A DNA stretch of 64,000 nucleotides, taken from NCBI GenBank assembly GCA_016787725.1, contig JAEUTZ010000006.1:1-64000 (forward strand), written 5' to 3'. Made by a program: the position numbers and the translations under genes. The notes beneath the pieces are model-generated. The model made no database searches, had not been told where the DNA came from, and saw only the letters and a program-made list of their open reading frames with translations. The stretch's first letter is position 1. Each line of letters starts with the position of its first letter. This DNA comes from Cyclobacteriaceae bacterium (GTDB taxonomy: Bacteria; Bacteroidota; Bacteroidia; Cytophagales; Cyclobacteriaceae). This document shows positions 15,392-25,204 of the stretch, piece by piece.

Positions 15392-17860
15392 CTATTTCTT
15401 CTTCACTTTCTTCGCAGCTTTTTTAACCGGTTTGGCAACCTTCTTTGCGGCCGCTTTAGCAGGCGCTTTCTTTACCGCTTTCTTCACCGGTGCAGGTACG
15501 GTTGCAACAGCAGCTTCTTTCTTCCGCGCAAAACGACCAAAGCGGCCCTTGCTCTCCGGGGCATTAGCAGCGAGTGTGATGCATTCTTCTAACGTAAGGT
15601 CCTTCGGCTCTCGGCCCTTCGGAATCTTCACGTTCTTTTTACCGGCTTTGATGTAGGGACCAAAGCGGCCATTCAGAATTTCTATTTCCGTGTTGCCTTC
15701 ACTGGCAAAGGATTTGATCAGGCGATTGGCATCGGCTTCGCGCTTGGCCTTGATCAATTCCACTGCGCGTTCCGCAGTAACCGTATACGGGTCTTCACCT
15801 TTGGGGATGGAAACAAACTTCTTGTCGTGCAATACATACGGTCCGAAGCGACCGATGTTAATCGTTACCGGCTTATCTTCGAACAAGCCCATGTCGCGCG
15901 GCATCTTCATCAGCTCCATCGCATCGGCCAGCGTAACGTTTTCAATAAACTGCCCGGGGCGCAGGGCAGCAAACTTCGGTTTCTCGCCTCCGTTGTCATC
16001 AGGGTTTTCGCCCAATTGCACATACGCACCAAACTTGCCCAACTTCACATATACATTCTTGCCCGTCTTGGGGTCCACGCCCAACTCCTTGCTCTTATTT
16101 TGTACGGAGGATCGTTCTACCAATTCGGTTTTGGATACGGTCTTATGGAACGGTGTGTAAAACTGATCGAGCATCTTCTGCCACTTCAGTTTGCCACTGG
16201 CAATCTCGTCAAACTCCTGCTCAATCTCGGCCGTGAACGAATAGTTGGTAATGTCAGGAAAATGCTCCACCAGAAAATCATTGACGATCATGGCCATGTT
16301 GGTGGGAAATAACTTGTTGCTCTCGGCCCCCGTGATTTCCGTTTCGGAAGTAGAGGCAATGTTATTATCCTTTAGCCGGTGTACGCTGTACTTGCGCTCC
16401 ACCCCTTCACGACTTTCCTTCACCACATACCCGCGCTTCTGCACGGTGGAAATGGTAGGTGCATACGTAGAGGGCCGGCCAATGCCCAACTCTTCCAGTT
16501 TTTTTACCAGGCTGGCTTCCGTATACCGGGCCGGATGGCGCGAGAACGTTTGCGTAGCCTTCATGTTATTTAATGACAACTGTTGGCCCACGTTGAGAGG
16601 CGGTAACACGTTGCTGCTCTCCTCATCGTCCGCTTCGTCATCATCTTTCGATTCCATGTACACTTTCAGGAATCCTTCAAACTTGATCACTTCCCCGGTA
16701 GCAGCCAGCGACTTGGTATTGCCGGAGATGGAAATGGTGGCCGTGGTGCGCTCCAGTTCTGCATCCGCCATCTGCGAGGCAATGGCCCGCTTCCAGATCA
16801 ACTCATACAACCGCTGGGCATTGCGATCCATGCCGGGATCCATCACCGAAAAATCCGTGGGCCGGATCGCTTCGTGCGCTTCCTGAGCACTGGCGGATTT
16901 GGTTTTAAACGTACGCTTGTAAATGTACTCTTTGCCGTAGGCCGATTGAATTTGTCGCACTGCCCCCTGCACCGCTTCATCCGAAAGATTGACGGAGTCG
17001 GTACGCATGTAGGAGATCTTCCCGGCTTCGTATAACTTTTGCGCCACCATCATCGTTTGCGATACGGAGAAACTTAATTTTCTTCCGGCCTCTTGCTGTA
17101 AGGTAGACGTAGTAAACGGTGGTGCCGGTGATTTCTTGGCAGGTTTCTTCACCAGATCGGAAATCGTGAACGTAGCCCCGATGCAGGATTGAAGAAAAGC
17201 AAGGGCATCACGCTCCTCGTTGAACTTCTCGCCCAGATCAGCTGATAGCTGCTTGCCATTCCCAAGATCAAAAATAGCTGCCACCTTAAACGATGATTTT
17301 GAATCGAACCGTTCAATCTCACGTTCGCGTTCCACCACCAGGCGCACCGCCACCGACTGTACGCGGCCGGCTGACAACCCGGTTTTGATTTTCTTCCACA
17401 GGATGGGCGACAATTCAAAACCTACCAGGCGATCGAGTAACCTGCGGGCCTGTTGGGCATTGACTAAATCAATATCAATACCCCGCGGATTCTGAATCGC
17501 ATTCAGAATGGCATTCTTGGTGATCTCCGTAAATACAATTCTGCGGGTTTTCTTGTCACTCAGATTCAATACCTCTTTCAAATGCCACGAGATGGCTTCT
17601 CCTTCCCGGTCTTCATCGCTTGCCAGGTACACCATCTCGGCATCTTCGGCCAACTCCTTCAACTTCTTAATAACATCCTTCTTTTCTGGCGATACTTCGT
17701 AGGTAGGTTCAAAGTCATTTTCAATGTCAATAGCTCCGTTGCCTTTCGCCAAATCGCGGATGTGCCCCATGCTGGAGGCCACTTTATAATCCTTACCCAG
17801 ATACCCTTCAATGGTTTTGGCTTTCGCAGGCGACTCAACGATCACTAAGTTCTTTGACAT
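15392..17860 (-). CDS. topA: DNA topoisomerase I
   Basis: 822 residues. The enzyme relaxes negative supercoils by transient single-strand breaks. The Toprim domain starts at residue 3 (VIVESPAKAKTIE) with the metal-binding SDEDREGE at 81-88, and the catalytic Tyr284 is in KISYMRTDS. The C-terminal part (about 580-770) has three to four 'NGRFGPYIK'-type repeats in place of classical four-Cys zinc fingers. The last ~45 residues form a Lys/Ala/Pro-rich tail like that of histone H1, likely for non-specific DNA binding. It is monocistronic and divergent from sixA. Confidence 0.97.
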   Translation of the reverse strand: MSKNLVIVESPAKAKTIEGYLGKDYKVASSMGHIRDLAKGNGAIDIENDFEPTYEVSPEKKDVIKKLKELAEDAEMVYLASDEDREGEAISWHLKEVLNLSDKKTRRIVFTEITKNAILNAIQNPRGIDIDLVNAQQARRLLDRLVGFELSPILWKKIKTGLSAGRVQSVAVRLVVEREREIERFDSKSSFKVAAIFDLGNGKQLSADLGEKFNEERDALAFLQSCIGATFTISDLVKKPAKKSPAPPFTTSTLQQEAGRKLSFSVSQTMMVAQKLYEAGKISYMRTDSVNLSDEAVQGAVRQIQSAYGKEYIYKRTFKTKSASAQEAHEAIRPTDFSVMDPGMDRNAQRLYELIWKRAIASQMADAELERTTATISISGNTKSLAATGEVIKFEGFLKVYMESKDDDEADDEESSNVLPPLNVGQQLSLNNMKATQTFSRHPARYTEASLVKKLEELGIGRPSTYAPTISTVQKRGYVVKESREGVERKYSVHRLKDNNIASTSETEITGAESNKLFPTNMAMIVNDFLVEHFPDITNYSFTAEIEQEFDEIASGKLKWQKMLDQFYTPFHKTVSKTELVERSSVQNKSKELGVDPKTGKNVYVKLGKFGAYVQLGENPDDNGGEKPKFAALRPGQFIENVTLADAMELMKMPRDMGLFEDKPVTINIGRFGPYVLHDKKFVSIPKGEDPYTVTAERAVELIKAKREADANRLIKSFASEGNTEIEILNGRFGPYIKAGKKNVKIPKGREPKDLTLEECITLAANAPESKGRFGRFARKKEAAVATVPAPVKKAVKKAPAKAAAKKVAKPVKKAAKKVKKK

Positions 17861-18078
17861 GCTTAATTTTTCTTTTCAGCGGCTTCAAATATCAGTAAAT
17901 TTTTAAAAACACAAACCCAACATGGTTTTGCACGGTGCACATATCGGCCCAATCGTATCCTGAATCGATGAAAATAAAAACATCGTGATCAGGTTGATTA
18001 CCACACGATTGCGTCTTGAAATGAATCTGAAATGCATACATCACCCTGATGTTCTGAAAATTATTTTTTTAAGAGCGT

Positions 18079-18086
18079 TAATTTTG
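18079..18086 (+). promoter_or_regulatory. Bacteroidota -7 box before sixA
   Basis: TAATTTTG fits the TAnnTTTG -7 consensus exactly. It ends only 6 bases before the ATG at 18093, so the transcript would be almost leaderless. No clear TTTG -33 element is seen. Confidence 0.4.
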
Positions 18087-18092
18087 TAGAAA

Positions 18093-18575
18093 ATGCTGCA
18101 CACCTTATATATAGTGCGACATGCGCAAGCCATGTCGGGAAATCATGAATGGCAAGATGAACAGCGGCCTTTAACACCAAAAGGTGAGCAGGATGCGCGG
18201 CAACTAGGAGTCTATTTGAAATCACAAAATTCTAATCTTAATCTAATCATCTCGAGCCCGGCACTGCGGGCACACCGCACGGCTCAACTGGTTGCGGAGC
18301 CGTTAACAACCAATGCAGCCATTCAAATCGATCGCACGCTGTATAGCGGCAATAAACTAGCCCTGTTACAACGACTGAATTCGTTACCTGAACATCAACC
18401 GGATGTGATGTTGGTGGGACACTACCCGGCCATCGTTGAACTGCATGATTATCTGAGTACCAACAAACAGGTAGGTGGAATGCAAGCCGGTGAATTGATC
18501 GCACTCACCTTTGTACCTTCGTGGCGAGAATTAACCGGTGGGCTGGCGACCCATCTTTATTCCTTTTCACCATGA
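18093..18575 (+). CDS. sixA: SixA-like phosphohistidine phosphatase
   Basis: 160 residues, the size of SixA. The histidine phosphatase signature is RHAQA at 9-13 (His10 nucleophile), with the second catalytic His in 'VMLVGHYP' (about residue 109). It probably removes phosphate from histidine residues of phosphorelay or PTS-like proteins. Its stop overlaps the start of the next gene (ATGA at 18572), so the two are translationally coupled although their functions are not obviously linked. Confidence 0.87.
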   Translation: MLHTLYIVRHAQAMSGNHEWQDEQRPLTPKGEQDARQLGVYLKSQNSNLNLIISSPALRAHRTAQLVAEPLTTNAAIQIDRTLYSGNKLALLQRLNSLPEHQPDVMLVGHYPAIVELHDYLSTNKQVGGMQAGELIALTFVPSWRELTGGLATHLYSFSP

Positions 18576-19585
18576 AAGAATTTGATCACAACGGTGCAGG
18601 CATGCCCGGTCAGTTGTTTGGATTACCCGTTTCCCCCCAGGAAGCAGAACTGGTGATCCTGCCGGTGCCGTGGGAAGTGACTGTCACGTATCAAACCGGA
18701 ACGGCCCAGGCGCCAACGGCCCTCCTGCAAGCTTCCCGTCAGATTGATTTATATCATCCTCAGTTTCCGGAAGCCTGGAAACTGGCGGTGAGTATGGAGC
18801 CTGTCTCACAAGACTTCCTGGATGAGAACCACTCGTTGCTAGCGTTGGCACAATCATACCGGCAGGTACGCGACACGCAGCCGGAAGCTGACACGATGAT
18901 TCCATCCAAAATCAATGAAGCATCCGAGAATCTGAATGTCTACCTCAAAACAAAAAGTGCGCAGTACCTGAAAGCCGGAAAGGTGGTGGGCGTGCTGGGT
19001 GGCGATCACAGCACAACGCTCGGCTTGCTACGGGCTTTGGCGGATAAATATGAACGCTTTGGCATTCTTCAAATTGATGCCCATGCCGATCTGCGAAAAG
19101 CGTATGAAGGGTTTACGTATTCACATGCGTCCATCATGTTCAATGCGTTGCGATTGCCGGCCGTTGCGCGGCTGGTGCAAGTGGGGGTTCGTGATTATTG
19201 CGAGGAAGAGGTAACCGTAATGAAGCGTGCGATGGGTCGGGTGAAAACATTCTTTGATCATGATCTGCAATCCAGTTTCTCGGAAGGGGCTACATGGAAA
19301 TCCTGGTGCGATAAAATAGTGAACGAGTTACCCCCGCTGGTATACATCAGTTTTGATATTGATGGAATGAATCCAACGCTTTGCCCGAATACCGGCACTC
19401 CCGTGCCGGGTGGATTGCAATTTCATCAGGCAACCTATTTGATTGCGCAGGTGGTTAAATCCGGGCGTACGATCATCGGATTCGATTTGTGTGAGGTGGG
19501 TCATGCCGAATGGGATGCCAATGTGGGGGCCCGGATGTTGTGGGAACTTTGCCACTACACAATGGCATCCCGTAAACATCGTTGA
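18572..19585 (+). CDS. Arginase/agmatinase/formiminoglutamase-family ureohydrolase
   Basis: 337 residues from the ATG at 18572. All manganese-binding motifs are intact: GGDHSTT (about 145), DAHADLR (about 170) and SFDIDGMNP (about 258), so it should be an active metallohydrolase acting on a guanidine or formimino group. A segment of about 50 residues before GGDH (including 'IPSKINEASE') is longer than in classic arginase. Bacteroidota members are often called formimidoylglutamase, but no other hut gene is nearby, so the substrate remains open. It overlaps sixA by four bases. Confidence 0.85.
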   Translation: MKEFDHNGAGMPGQLFGLPVSPQEAELVILPVPWEVTVTYQTGTAQAPTALLQASRQIDLYHPQFPEAWKLAVSMEPVSQDFLDENHSLLALAQSYRQVRDTQPEADTMIPSKINEASENLNVYLKTKSAQYLKAGKVVGVLGGDHSTTLGLLRALADKYERFGILQIDAHADLRKAYEGFTYSHASIMFNALRLPAVARLVQVGVRDYCEEEVTVMKRAMGRVKTFFDHDLQSSFSEGATWKSWCDKIVNELPPLVYISFDIDGMNPTLCPNTGTPVPGGLQFHQATYLIAQVVKSGRTIIGFDLCEVGHAEWDANVGARMLWELCHYTMASRKHR

Positions 19586-19696
19586 TTATTCATCCGCTTC
19601 AATGCAATCTGAATCAGAAAGGCGCGTGCCTGTCATCAAAACTAATTGGTGCTGAACGGGATTATTTTTATACTTTAGCCGCTTAAGCGTGCCAAT

Positions 19697-21094
19697 ATGA
19701 GTGAGTTGATCAGTGCCATTGCCACCGGAGTTTGGACTCCTGTTTTGTTTTTACTTATCCTCGGTGGACTCTTCTTCTTCCTCTATTCACGGTTTATTCA
19801 ATACCGGTATTTTACACACGCCATTGCTATTTTGAGGGGCAAGTTCAACAACCCCAACGATCCGGGTCAAATCAATGCGTATGAAGCCCTGTCAACGGCA
19901 TTGGCTTCTACTGTTGGCATGGGCAACATTGCCGGTGTGGCGGCCGCGATTTCCATCGGTGGGCCGGGTGCGTTGTTCTGGATGTGGGTCACAGCTTTTG
20001 TGGGTATGTCGACTAACTTTTTTACGAGCACGTTGTCGGTGATGTATCGGGGAAAGGATTCTGAAGGAACAATTCAAGGTGGACCTATGTATGTAATTCG
20101 CGAAGCATTGGGAAAGCCCTACTATCCGTTGGCGGTGTTGTTTAGTCTTTGCGCCATGGTAGGCTGCTTACCGATTTTTCAGGCGAACCAACTTACGCAG
20201 GTGATTATAGATATTGGCGTATCCTCCGACAGCATACGCAAGGCCACGTTTGCCATTGGCGCATTGGAAATCTCCACGCCTAAATTCATTATTGGCACGG
20301 TGCTGATGATCATTGCCGGCATTGTTATTCTGGGGGGCATTCAGCGCATCGGCAAGTGGGCCGGTAAAATGGTTCCGTTAATGATTGTGATTTATTTTCT
20401 TTCCGTTCTTACCATCTTGATACTCAATATAACGCAGGTTCCGCATTATTTGTGGATGGTGATTACCGATGCATTTGCTGCCAATCATTACCACGGTGAA
20501 CCTGCCCTGGGTGGCATTGTGGGCGGCCTTATTGTGGCTGGCGTGCGTAGAGCTTCATTTTCCAACGAGGCTGGCATTGGTACTGCCCCCATGGCCCTGG
20601 GTGCATCCAAAAGCACAGAACCGATTCGCGAAGGACTTGTATCCATGATCAGTCCAGCCATTGACACATTGCTGGTGTGTACATTGACGGCACTCGCCAT
20701 TCTGGTAACGGGTGTATGGCAGACTTCCGGAGCCAACGGGGTTACGCTTACCGCCACGGCCTTTGAAAGCTCATTGGGTTCAACTGGAAAAATTCTGCTC
20801 TTGATCTGCGCCTTCTTCTTCGCCATTACGTCACTCTTTTCCTACAGCTACTACGGCAATAAGGCCATGAGTTTCCTGGCGGGAGTCAAGGCCGGTAGAT
20901 ATTACGATTACTTTTACTTAAGCACGATTATTCTGGGCGCGATTCTTTCCATGACCGATGTGATGAACATCATTGATGTGGCGTATGCACTCATGGCCTT
21001 TCCTACCATGATTTCGGGATTCATTCTGGCTCCTAAAGTGCTGAAAGAATCGCGTTCCTATTTTTCGCGCATGAAAGCGGAAGGAAAGTTATAG
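19697..21094 (+). CDS. AGCS-family sodium:amino acid (alanine/glycine) symporter
   Basis: 465 residues with about eleven membrane helices. The family motif 'ALASTVGMGNIAGVA' (about residue 72) and the 'RRASFSNEAGIGTAPMA' loop (about residue 280) are clear. It imports a small neutral amino acid, typically alanine or glycine, with sodium. The gene stands alone, 111 bases after the ureohydrolase gene, and ends 2 bases from the convergent gene at 21097. Confidence 0.93.
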   Translation: MSELISAIATGVWTPVLFLLILGGLFFFLYSRFIQYRYFTHAIAILRGKFNNPNDPGQINAYEALSTALASTVGMGNIAGVAAAISIGGPGALFWMWVTAFVGMSTNFFTSTLSVMYRGKDSEGTIQGGPMYVIREALGKPYYPLAVLFSLCAMVGCLPIFQANQLTQVIIDIGVSSDSIRKATFAIGALEISTPKFIIGTVLMIIAGIVILGGIQRIGKWAGKMVPLMIVIYFLSVLTILILNITQVPHYLWMVITDAFAANHYHGEPALGGIVGGLIVAGVRRASFSNEAGIGTAPMALGASKSTEPIREGLVSMISPAIDTLLVCTLTALAILVTGVWQTSGANGVTLTATAFESSLGSTGKILLLICAFFFAITSLFSYSYYGNKAMSFLAGVKAGRYYDYFYLSTIILGAILSMTDVMNIIDVAYALMAFPTMISGFILAPKVLKESRSYFSRMKAEGKL

Positions 21095-21096
21095 TC

Positions 21097-22539
21097 CTAA
21101 ACGCTTACTTGCTGCGAAGCGGAGGCGGGGTTGGACAACGGATAATCAAACAAGCCGTTTTCCTTGATGGCATCTTCCACTTTCGAAGGAACAAATTTCT
21201 CCCAACCCGGTTCTCCCTTACGAATCATCGCCAACACATTGTCGGAAATGATGTGCAGGTTGCTGACATTGGCATTGCGGATGTCTTCCAGCTTGTTATT
21301 GTCCATCAGGTACCGGAACAAGGCCCGCAAGTTGACCGGCAATTCCTTCTCAAAATCACTCAAGGTGAAGAGTTGTTCGCTGCCCGGGCGTAAGGAAGGA
21401 TAGATATAAAGTTTTACATTGGTGCCAAACAGGGAGGCAAAACTTTCCAGAATGCCACCGCGGATATTCTCATACGTTTTCTCCTCAAAAATTTTCTGAA
21501 GGGCATAGATCCCCAGCACCAACCCGATCTTTTTCCCTTTCGTAATTTTTGAGAGATATTCCACCAGGCGGTAATATTCAAAGTAATTTGAAACCAGAAC
21601 CGTTTGCCCCAGCGAACAAATAATTTCAGCCCGGTGCAGGAAGTCCTTTTCGTTGATCTGTCCCTCAGAACTCAAATCGTTCAAGGTTAATTCGGTAACC
21701 ACCACCATGCGCGACTTATCGACATCGGGCTCGCGTTTAAAATGGCGCCTGGAGGCGAGTAACATATCAACATTCACGTGGGTTACCGGCCGGAAGCGTC
21801 CGCGCAACACCAACACATTCTTCTTATACAATGCCTCTGAAGGTTGCATTACGGTGCCATCCGGACCAAACATGGCGGCCTTGGTCAATCCATTCTTTAC
21901 CAGCTTTAACGCCATCAGTCGGTTGTCCACCGAGGCAAAGTCAGGACCCGATAACCGGAACATATCCACTTCCATCCTGCGGGAAGTGAGTCCATCCAGC
22001 AGGGAGGTAATGATCAACTCCGGATCCTTGATGAACATACATCCATAAATCATGTTCACCCCCAGAATGCCCAATGACATTTGCTGTTGCAGCGGATCAT
22101 TGTCATGGAGTTTTACATGGAGTACACAATCATTGTGCCCTCCTTCCGGCCGGAGTTGAAACCGCAGCCCAATCCAGCCATGGCCCTGATTCGTGCGCTC
22201 AAAATTTAAGATCTCCACCGTATCTGCGAAGGCAAAGAACCGCGTGTCATTAATCCGGTGGGGCAATCGCTCAGGCAGCAACCTATACTCATGATTCAGC
22301 ATTTGAATCAACCGGTCTTCGCATACGTAACGGTCGCATACGCCATAAATGGCATCACTGAACTTCATGTCATAAGCCGACATGGTTTTGGCGATGGTCC
22401 CTGAAGCGCCACCCACCTTAAAGAAGTTGGCCGCAACCTCCTGCCCGGCTCCAATCTCGGCAAAGGAACCATAGGTGGATTTGCTCAGATTAATCCGGAG
22501 GGCTTTTTCCTGGGTGGTTAGTTTCTTGATTTCCTCCAT
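21097..22539 (-). CDS. Conserved cytoplasmic protein of unknown function
   Basis: 480 residues with no signal peptide and no membrane helix. The N-terminal 'ALRINLSKSTYGSFAEIGAGQE' (about 12-33) and 'GTIAKTMSAYDMKFSDAIYG' (about 47-66) belong to a widely conserved family that I recall being named inconsistently in databases, for example as nicotinate-nucleotide adenylyltransferase or even TonB-dependent receptor. Neither name is backed by motifs here, and I assign no function. It lies between two sodium-coupled transporter genes, convergent with one and divergent from the other. Confidence 0.75.
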   Translation of the reverse strand: MEEIKKLTTQEKALRINLSKSTYGSFAEIGAGQEVAANFFKVGGASGTIAKTMSAYDMKFSDAIYGVCDRYVCEDRLIQMLNHEYRLLPERLPHRINDTRFFAFADTVEILNFERTNQGHGWIGLRFQLRPEGGHNDCVLHVKLHDNDPLQQQMSLGILGVNMIYGCMFIKDPELIITSLLDGLTSRRMEVDMFRLSGPDFASVDNRLMALKLVKNGLTKAAMFGPDGTVMQPSEALYKKNVLVLRGRFRPVTHVNVDMLLASRRHFKREPDVDKSRMVVVTELTLNDLSSEGQINEKDFLHRAEIICSLGQTVLVSNYFEYYRLVEYLSKITKGKKIGLVLGIYALQKIFEEKTYENIRGGILESFASLFGTNVKLYIYPSLRPGSEQLFTLSDFEKELPVNLRALFRYLMDNNKLEDIRNANVSNLHIISDNVLAMIRKGEPGWEKFVPSKVEDAIKENGLFDYPLSNPASASQQVSV

Positions 22540-22668
22540 GCGGCTAAAAAATACAGTTGGCCACAGATGCCGTTAATTATTCACAAGTTACAGACTTACG
22601 TTCTAACTAACGTCTTTTTGATAATTTTAGTTTAAGGTCTATTTTGCGGCCCTCAACTTAACACCAGC

Positions 22669-24102
22669 ATGGATAATCGCGGAAACTTCTCTGGTCGTAT
22701 TGGTTTTATTTTGGCAGCAGCCGGATCGGCCGTTGGCCTCGGTAACATCTGGCGCTTTCCTTACCTGGCTGGTGAAAATGGCGGAGCCATCTTCCTGCTT
22801 GTTTACCTCTGTTGTATTTTCCTGCTGTGTTATCCGGTGATGGTGGGTGAGATCGCCATTGGCCGGGCTGCTAACCGCGATGCGTTTGGTTCCTACTCCA
22901 AACTGGGTGGCAAGAATTGGGGCTACCTCGGCTTGTTCGGCATCCTGGCAGGCATCATGATCCTCTCCTTTTATAATGTGGTGGCTGGTTGGGCGTTCGG
23001 ATATTTCCTGCACATTTCCTTTGGCGATTTACTGAACCATGAAAATTTTGGCAACTTCTTTGGTGAATACGTGAATGACATCATCGATGTGAGCAGCATT
23101 AATGGATTGGCCAATTCCAATTTGATCTTCTCCCTGGTGTTTATGGCCCTCACCGCTATTATCGTTTCCCTGGGAATACAAAAAGGAATTGAAGCCTCTA
23201 CAAAAATCATGATGCCGGCTTTGTATCTGATCTTGATTGGTATCATCATTTACAGCCTGACCCTTCCCAACGCGATTGAAGGTGTAAAGTTTTACCTGAT
23301 CCCCGATTTGGGCGAATTGAAAATACAAACTGTAGTGGATGGTTTAAAGCAAGCGTTCTTCTCCCTCTCGCTGGGGATGGGAGCTTTGATCACCTATGGC
23401 TCGTACCTGAGTAAAAAAGAAAACATTACCTCCTCCGCGGCAGTGATTTCCATGGCGGACACTTCGGTGGCCTTCTTTGCAGGATTAATGGTATTTCCGC
23501 TGGTACATTTTCTTGCATACAAACTCGAAATCAATGCGCAGGAGATTGGCACTTCCGGACCCCCGCTAATTTTTGTTGTGTTGCCTCAAATCTTTCACGA
23601 AATGGGTCCCCTCCTGGGTCGTTTCATCGGTGGTTCCTTCTTCCTGCTCGTTTGCTTTGCGGCATTAACGTCTACGATTTCCCTCTTGGAAGTGCCCGTG
23701 GCGTATCTGGTGGATCAGAAAAAAATGAATCGTAAGTACGTGGTGTGGATGGTGGCCCTGCTCATCTTCATCTGTGGATTGCCCAGTATGGTAAGCATGG
23801 GGATGATCCCGGCCTTGAATAAACTTACCTTTTACCGCGGTCAGGATTTTCTGACCTTTATAGCCGACATGAGTGACATCACGTTAACGATCGGGGGTTG
23901 TCTCATGACCATTTTCATTTCGCGCAGATGGGGCATTCATAATATGGATGCAGAACTAGCGCTGGGCAATGAAACCTATATGCAATCGGGGGTTCGCAGG
24001 TTTCTGCATATCACTATCCGCTGGGTTGCCCCGATCCTGCTCGGATTCCTTTCCATCGTCATTATTCTGGAGAAGTTTTTTGGAATAGCTAATCTCATTT
24101 AG
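22669..24102 (+). CDS. NSS-family sodium-dependent neurotransmitter-type symporter
   Basis: 477 residues with about twelve membrane helices, LeuT fold. The first helix carries the family signature 'AAAGSAVGLGNIWRFPYLAGENGG' in two parts (about 15-38), which forms the sodium and substrate sites. It probably takes up an amino acid with sodium. A likely promoter lies directly upstream (TTTTTG near 22615 and TATTTTGC near 22640). The gene is monocistronic and ends close to the convergent gene at 24121. Confidence 0.93.
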   Translation: MDNRGNFSGRIGFILAAAGSAVGLGNIWRFPYLAGENGGAIFLLVYLCCIFLLCYPVMVGEIAIGRAANRDAFGSYSKLGGKNWGYLGLFGILAGIMILSFYNVVAGWAFGYFLHISFGDLLNHENFGNFFGEYVNDIIDVSSINGLANSNLIFSLVFMALTAIIVSLGIQKGIEASTKIMMPALYLILIGIIIYSLTLPNAIEGVKFYLIPDLGELKIQTVVDGLKQAFFSLSLGMGALITYGSYLSKKENITSSAAVISMADTSVAFFAGLMVFPLVHFLAYKLEINAQEIGTSGPPLIFVVLPQIFHEMGPLLGRFIGGSFFLLVCFAALTSTISLLEVPVAYLVDQKKMNRKYVVWMVALLIFICGLPSMVSMGMIPALNKLTFYRGQDFLTFIADMSDITLTIGGCLMTIFISRRWGIHNMDAELALGNETYMQSGVRRFLHITIRWVAPILLGFLSIVIILEKFFGIANLI

Positions 24103-24120
24103 TGATCAACTGGCTTGAGC

Positions 24121-25197
24121 TTAATCCACCCACTCTGCTACAAACAAATTGGTATCGCGGGTGCCGTTGTTGTTCCGGTTGCTGGAGAAGATGATCTTCT
24201 TGCCGTCCGGAGAAAACATGGGGAAAGAATCAAAAACTCCGTCATACGTTATCTGTTCGAGGCCGGTGCCATCTTCGTTAATCATATACAGGTTGAATTG
24301 AAAGCCGCGGGTACTTTTATGATTGGAGCTGAAGATGATCTTCTTGCCATTGGGATGGTAAAACGGTGCCCAGTTGGCTTTGCCTAAAGAGGTAATTTGT
24401 TTCAGGTCGCTGCCATCCACATTACAGGTATAGATTTCCATTTCGGTAGGCGCTACCAATCCTTGTTTCAGGTAATCGAGGTATTCTTTTTTGGCTTCTT
24501 CCGTTTTGGGCCGCGAGGCACGGAATACCAGCTTCTTGCCATCGGGGGAGAAGAATGCTCCGCCATCGTAGCCGATTTCGTTCGTGATCTGCTTTACATT
24601 CTTGCCATTAATGTCCATGATATACAAATCAAGGTCTCCGTTTCGGGTAGAAGTAAATACGATCTTATCCCCCTTTGGTGACACCGTAGCTTCGGCATCG
24701 TAGCCCGGGGTTTTTGTCAATTGCTTCTTAACTTTTCCTTTCAGATCCGATACGAAAATATCGTAGGTATCATAAATGGGCCACAAGTATTTGCCCCCGG
24801 GGGTACGACCCGGATCTTTCGGACATTCATTGCCACCCAGATGCGTGGAGCCAAATAATATCGACTTGTTCCCGGGTAAGAAGTAAGCGCAGGTGGTACG
24901 GCCTAAACCTGTGCTCACCAGGGGTGCTTTCGTTCCCTTGGCACTTAAATCCAGACCTTCGATGGGCATGTAAAAAATCTGATCGCACGAAAGACCCCAC
25001 TCCTTGTTGTTGGATTGAAAGCTCACCTTCTTCCCATCAAAACTCCAGTAGGCTTCCGCGTTGTCGCCACCAAAGGTTAATTGACGAACATTCTTCAAAT
25101 GGGATTCCTGCGGATAATGAACCTGTGAAGGCTGCGTGGGTTGGGAAAAGGCACGTACCCCGCCTAGCAGGAGGACAATGGATAAGAATGCTTTCAT
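24121..25197 (-). CDS. Exported TolB-like PD40 beta-propeller protein
   Basis: 358 residues from the ATG at 25197, where a signal peptide begins (about 1-19, ending AFSQ); a longer frame upstream lacks one. At least five PD40/WD40-like repeats carry the pattern 'SPDGKKIIFSSNR', as in TolB and the N-terminal propeller of peptidase S9 proteins. There is no catalytic domain, so a binding or scaffolding role in the periplasm is likely. The start of this gene lies 7 bases after the stop of the glycosyltransferase gene, so the two could share a transcript. Confidence 0.85.
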   Translation of the reverse strand: MKAFLSIVLLLGGVRAFSQPTQPSQVHYPQESHLKNVRQLTFGGDNAEAYWSFDGKKVSFQSNNKEWGLSCDQIFYMPIEGLDLSAKGTKAPLVSTGLGRTTCAYFLPGNKSILFGSTHLGGNECPKDPGRTPGGKYLWPIYDTYDIFVSDLKGKVKKQLTKTPGYDAEATVSPKGDKIVFTSTRNGDLDLYIMDINGKNVKQITNEIGYDGGAFFSPDGKKLVFRASRPKTEEAKKEYLDYLKQGLVAPTEMEIYTCNVDGSDLKQITSLGKANWAPFYHPNGKKIIFSSNHKSTRGFQFNLYMINEDGTGLEQITYDGVFDSFPMFSPDGKKIIFSSNRNNNGTRDTNLFVAEWVD

Positions 25198-25204
25198 GAT
25201 CGAA

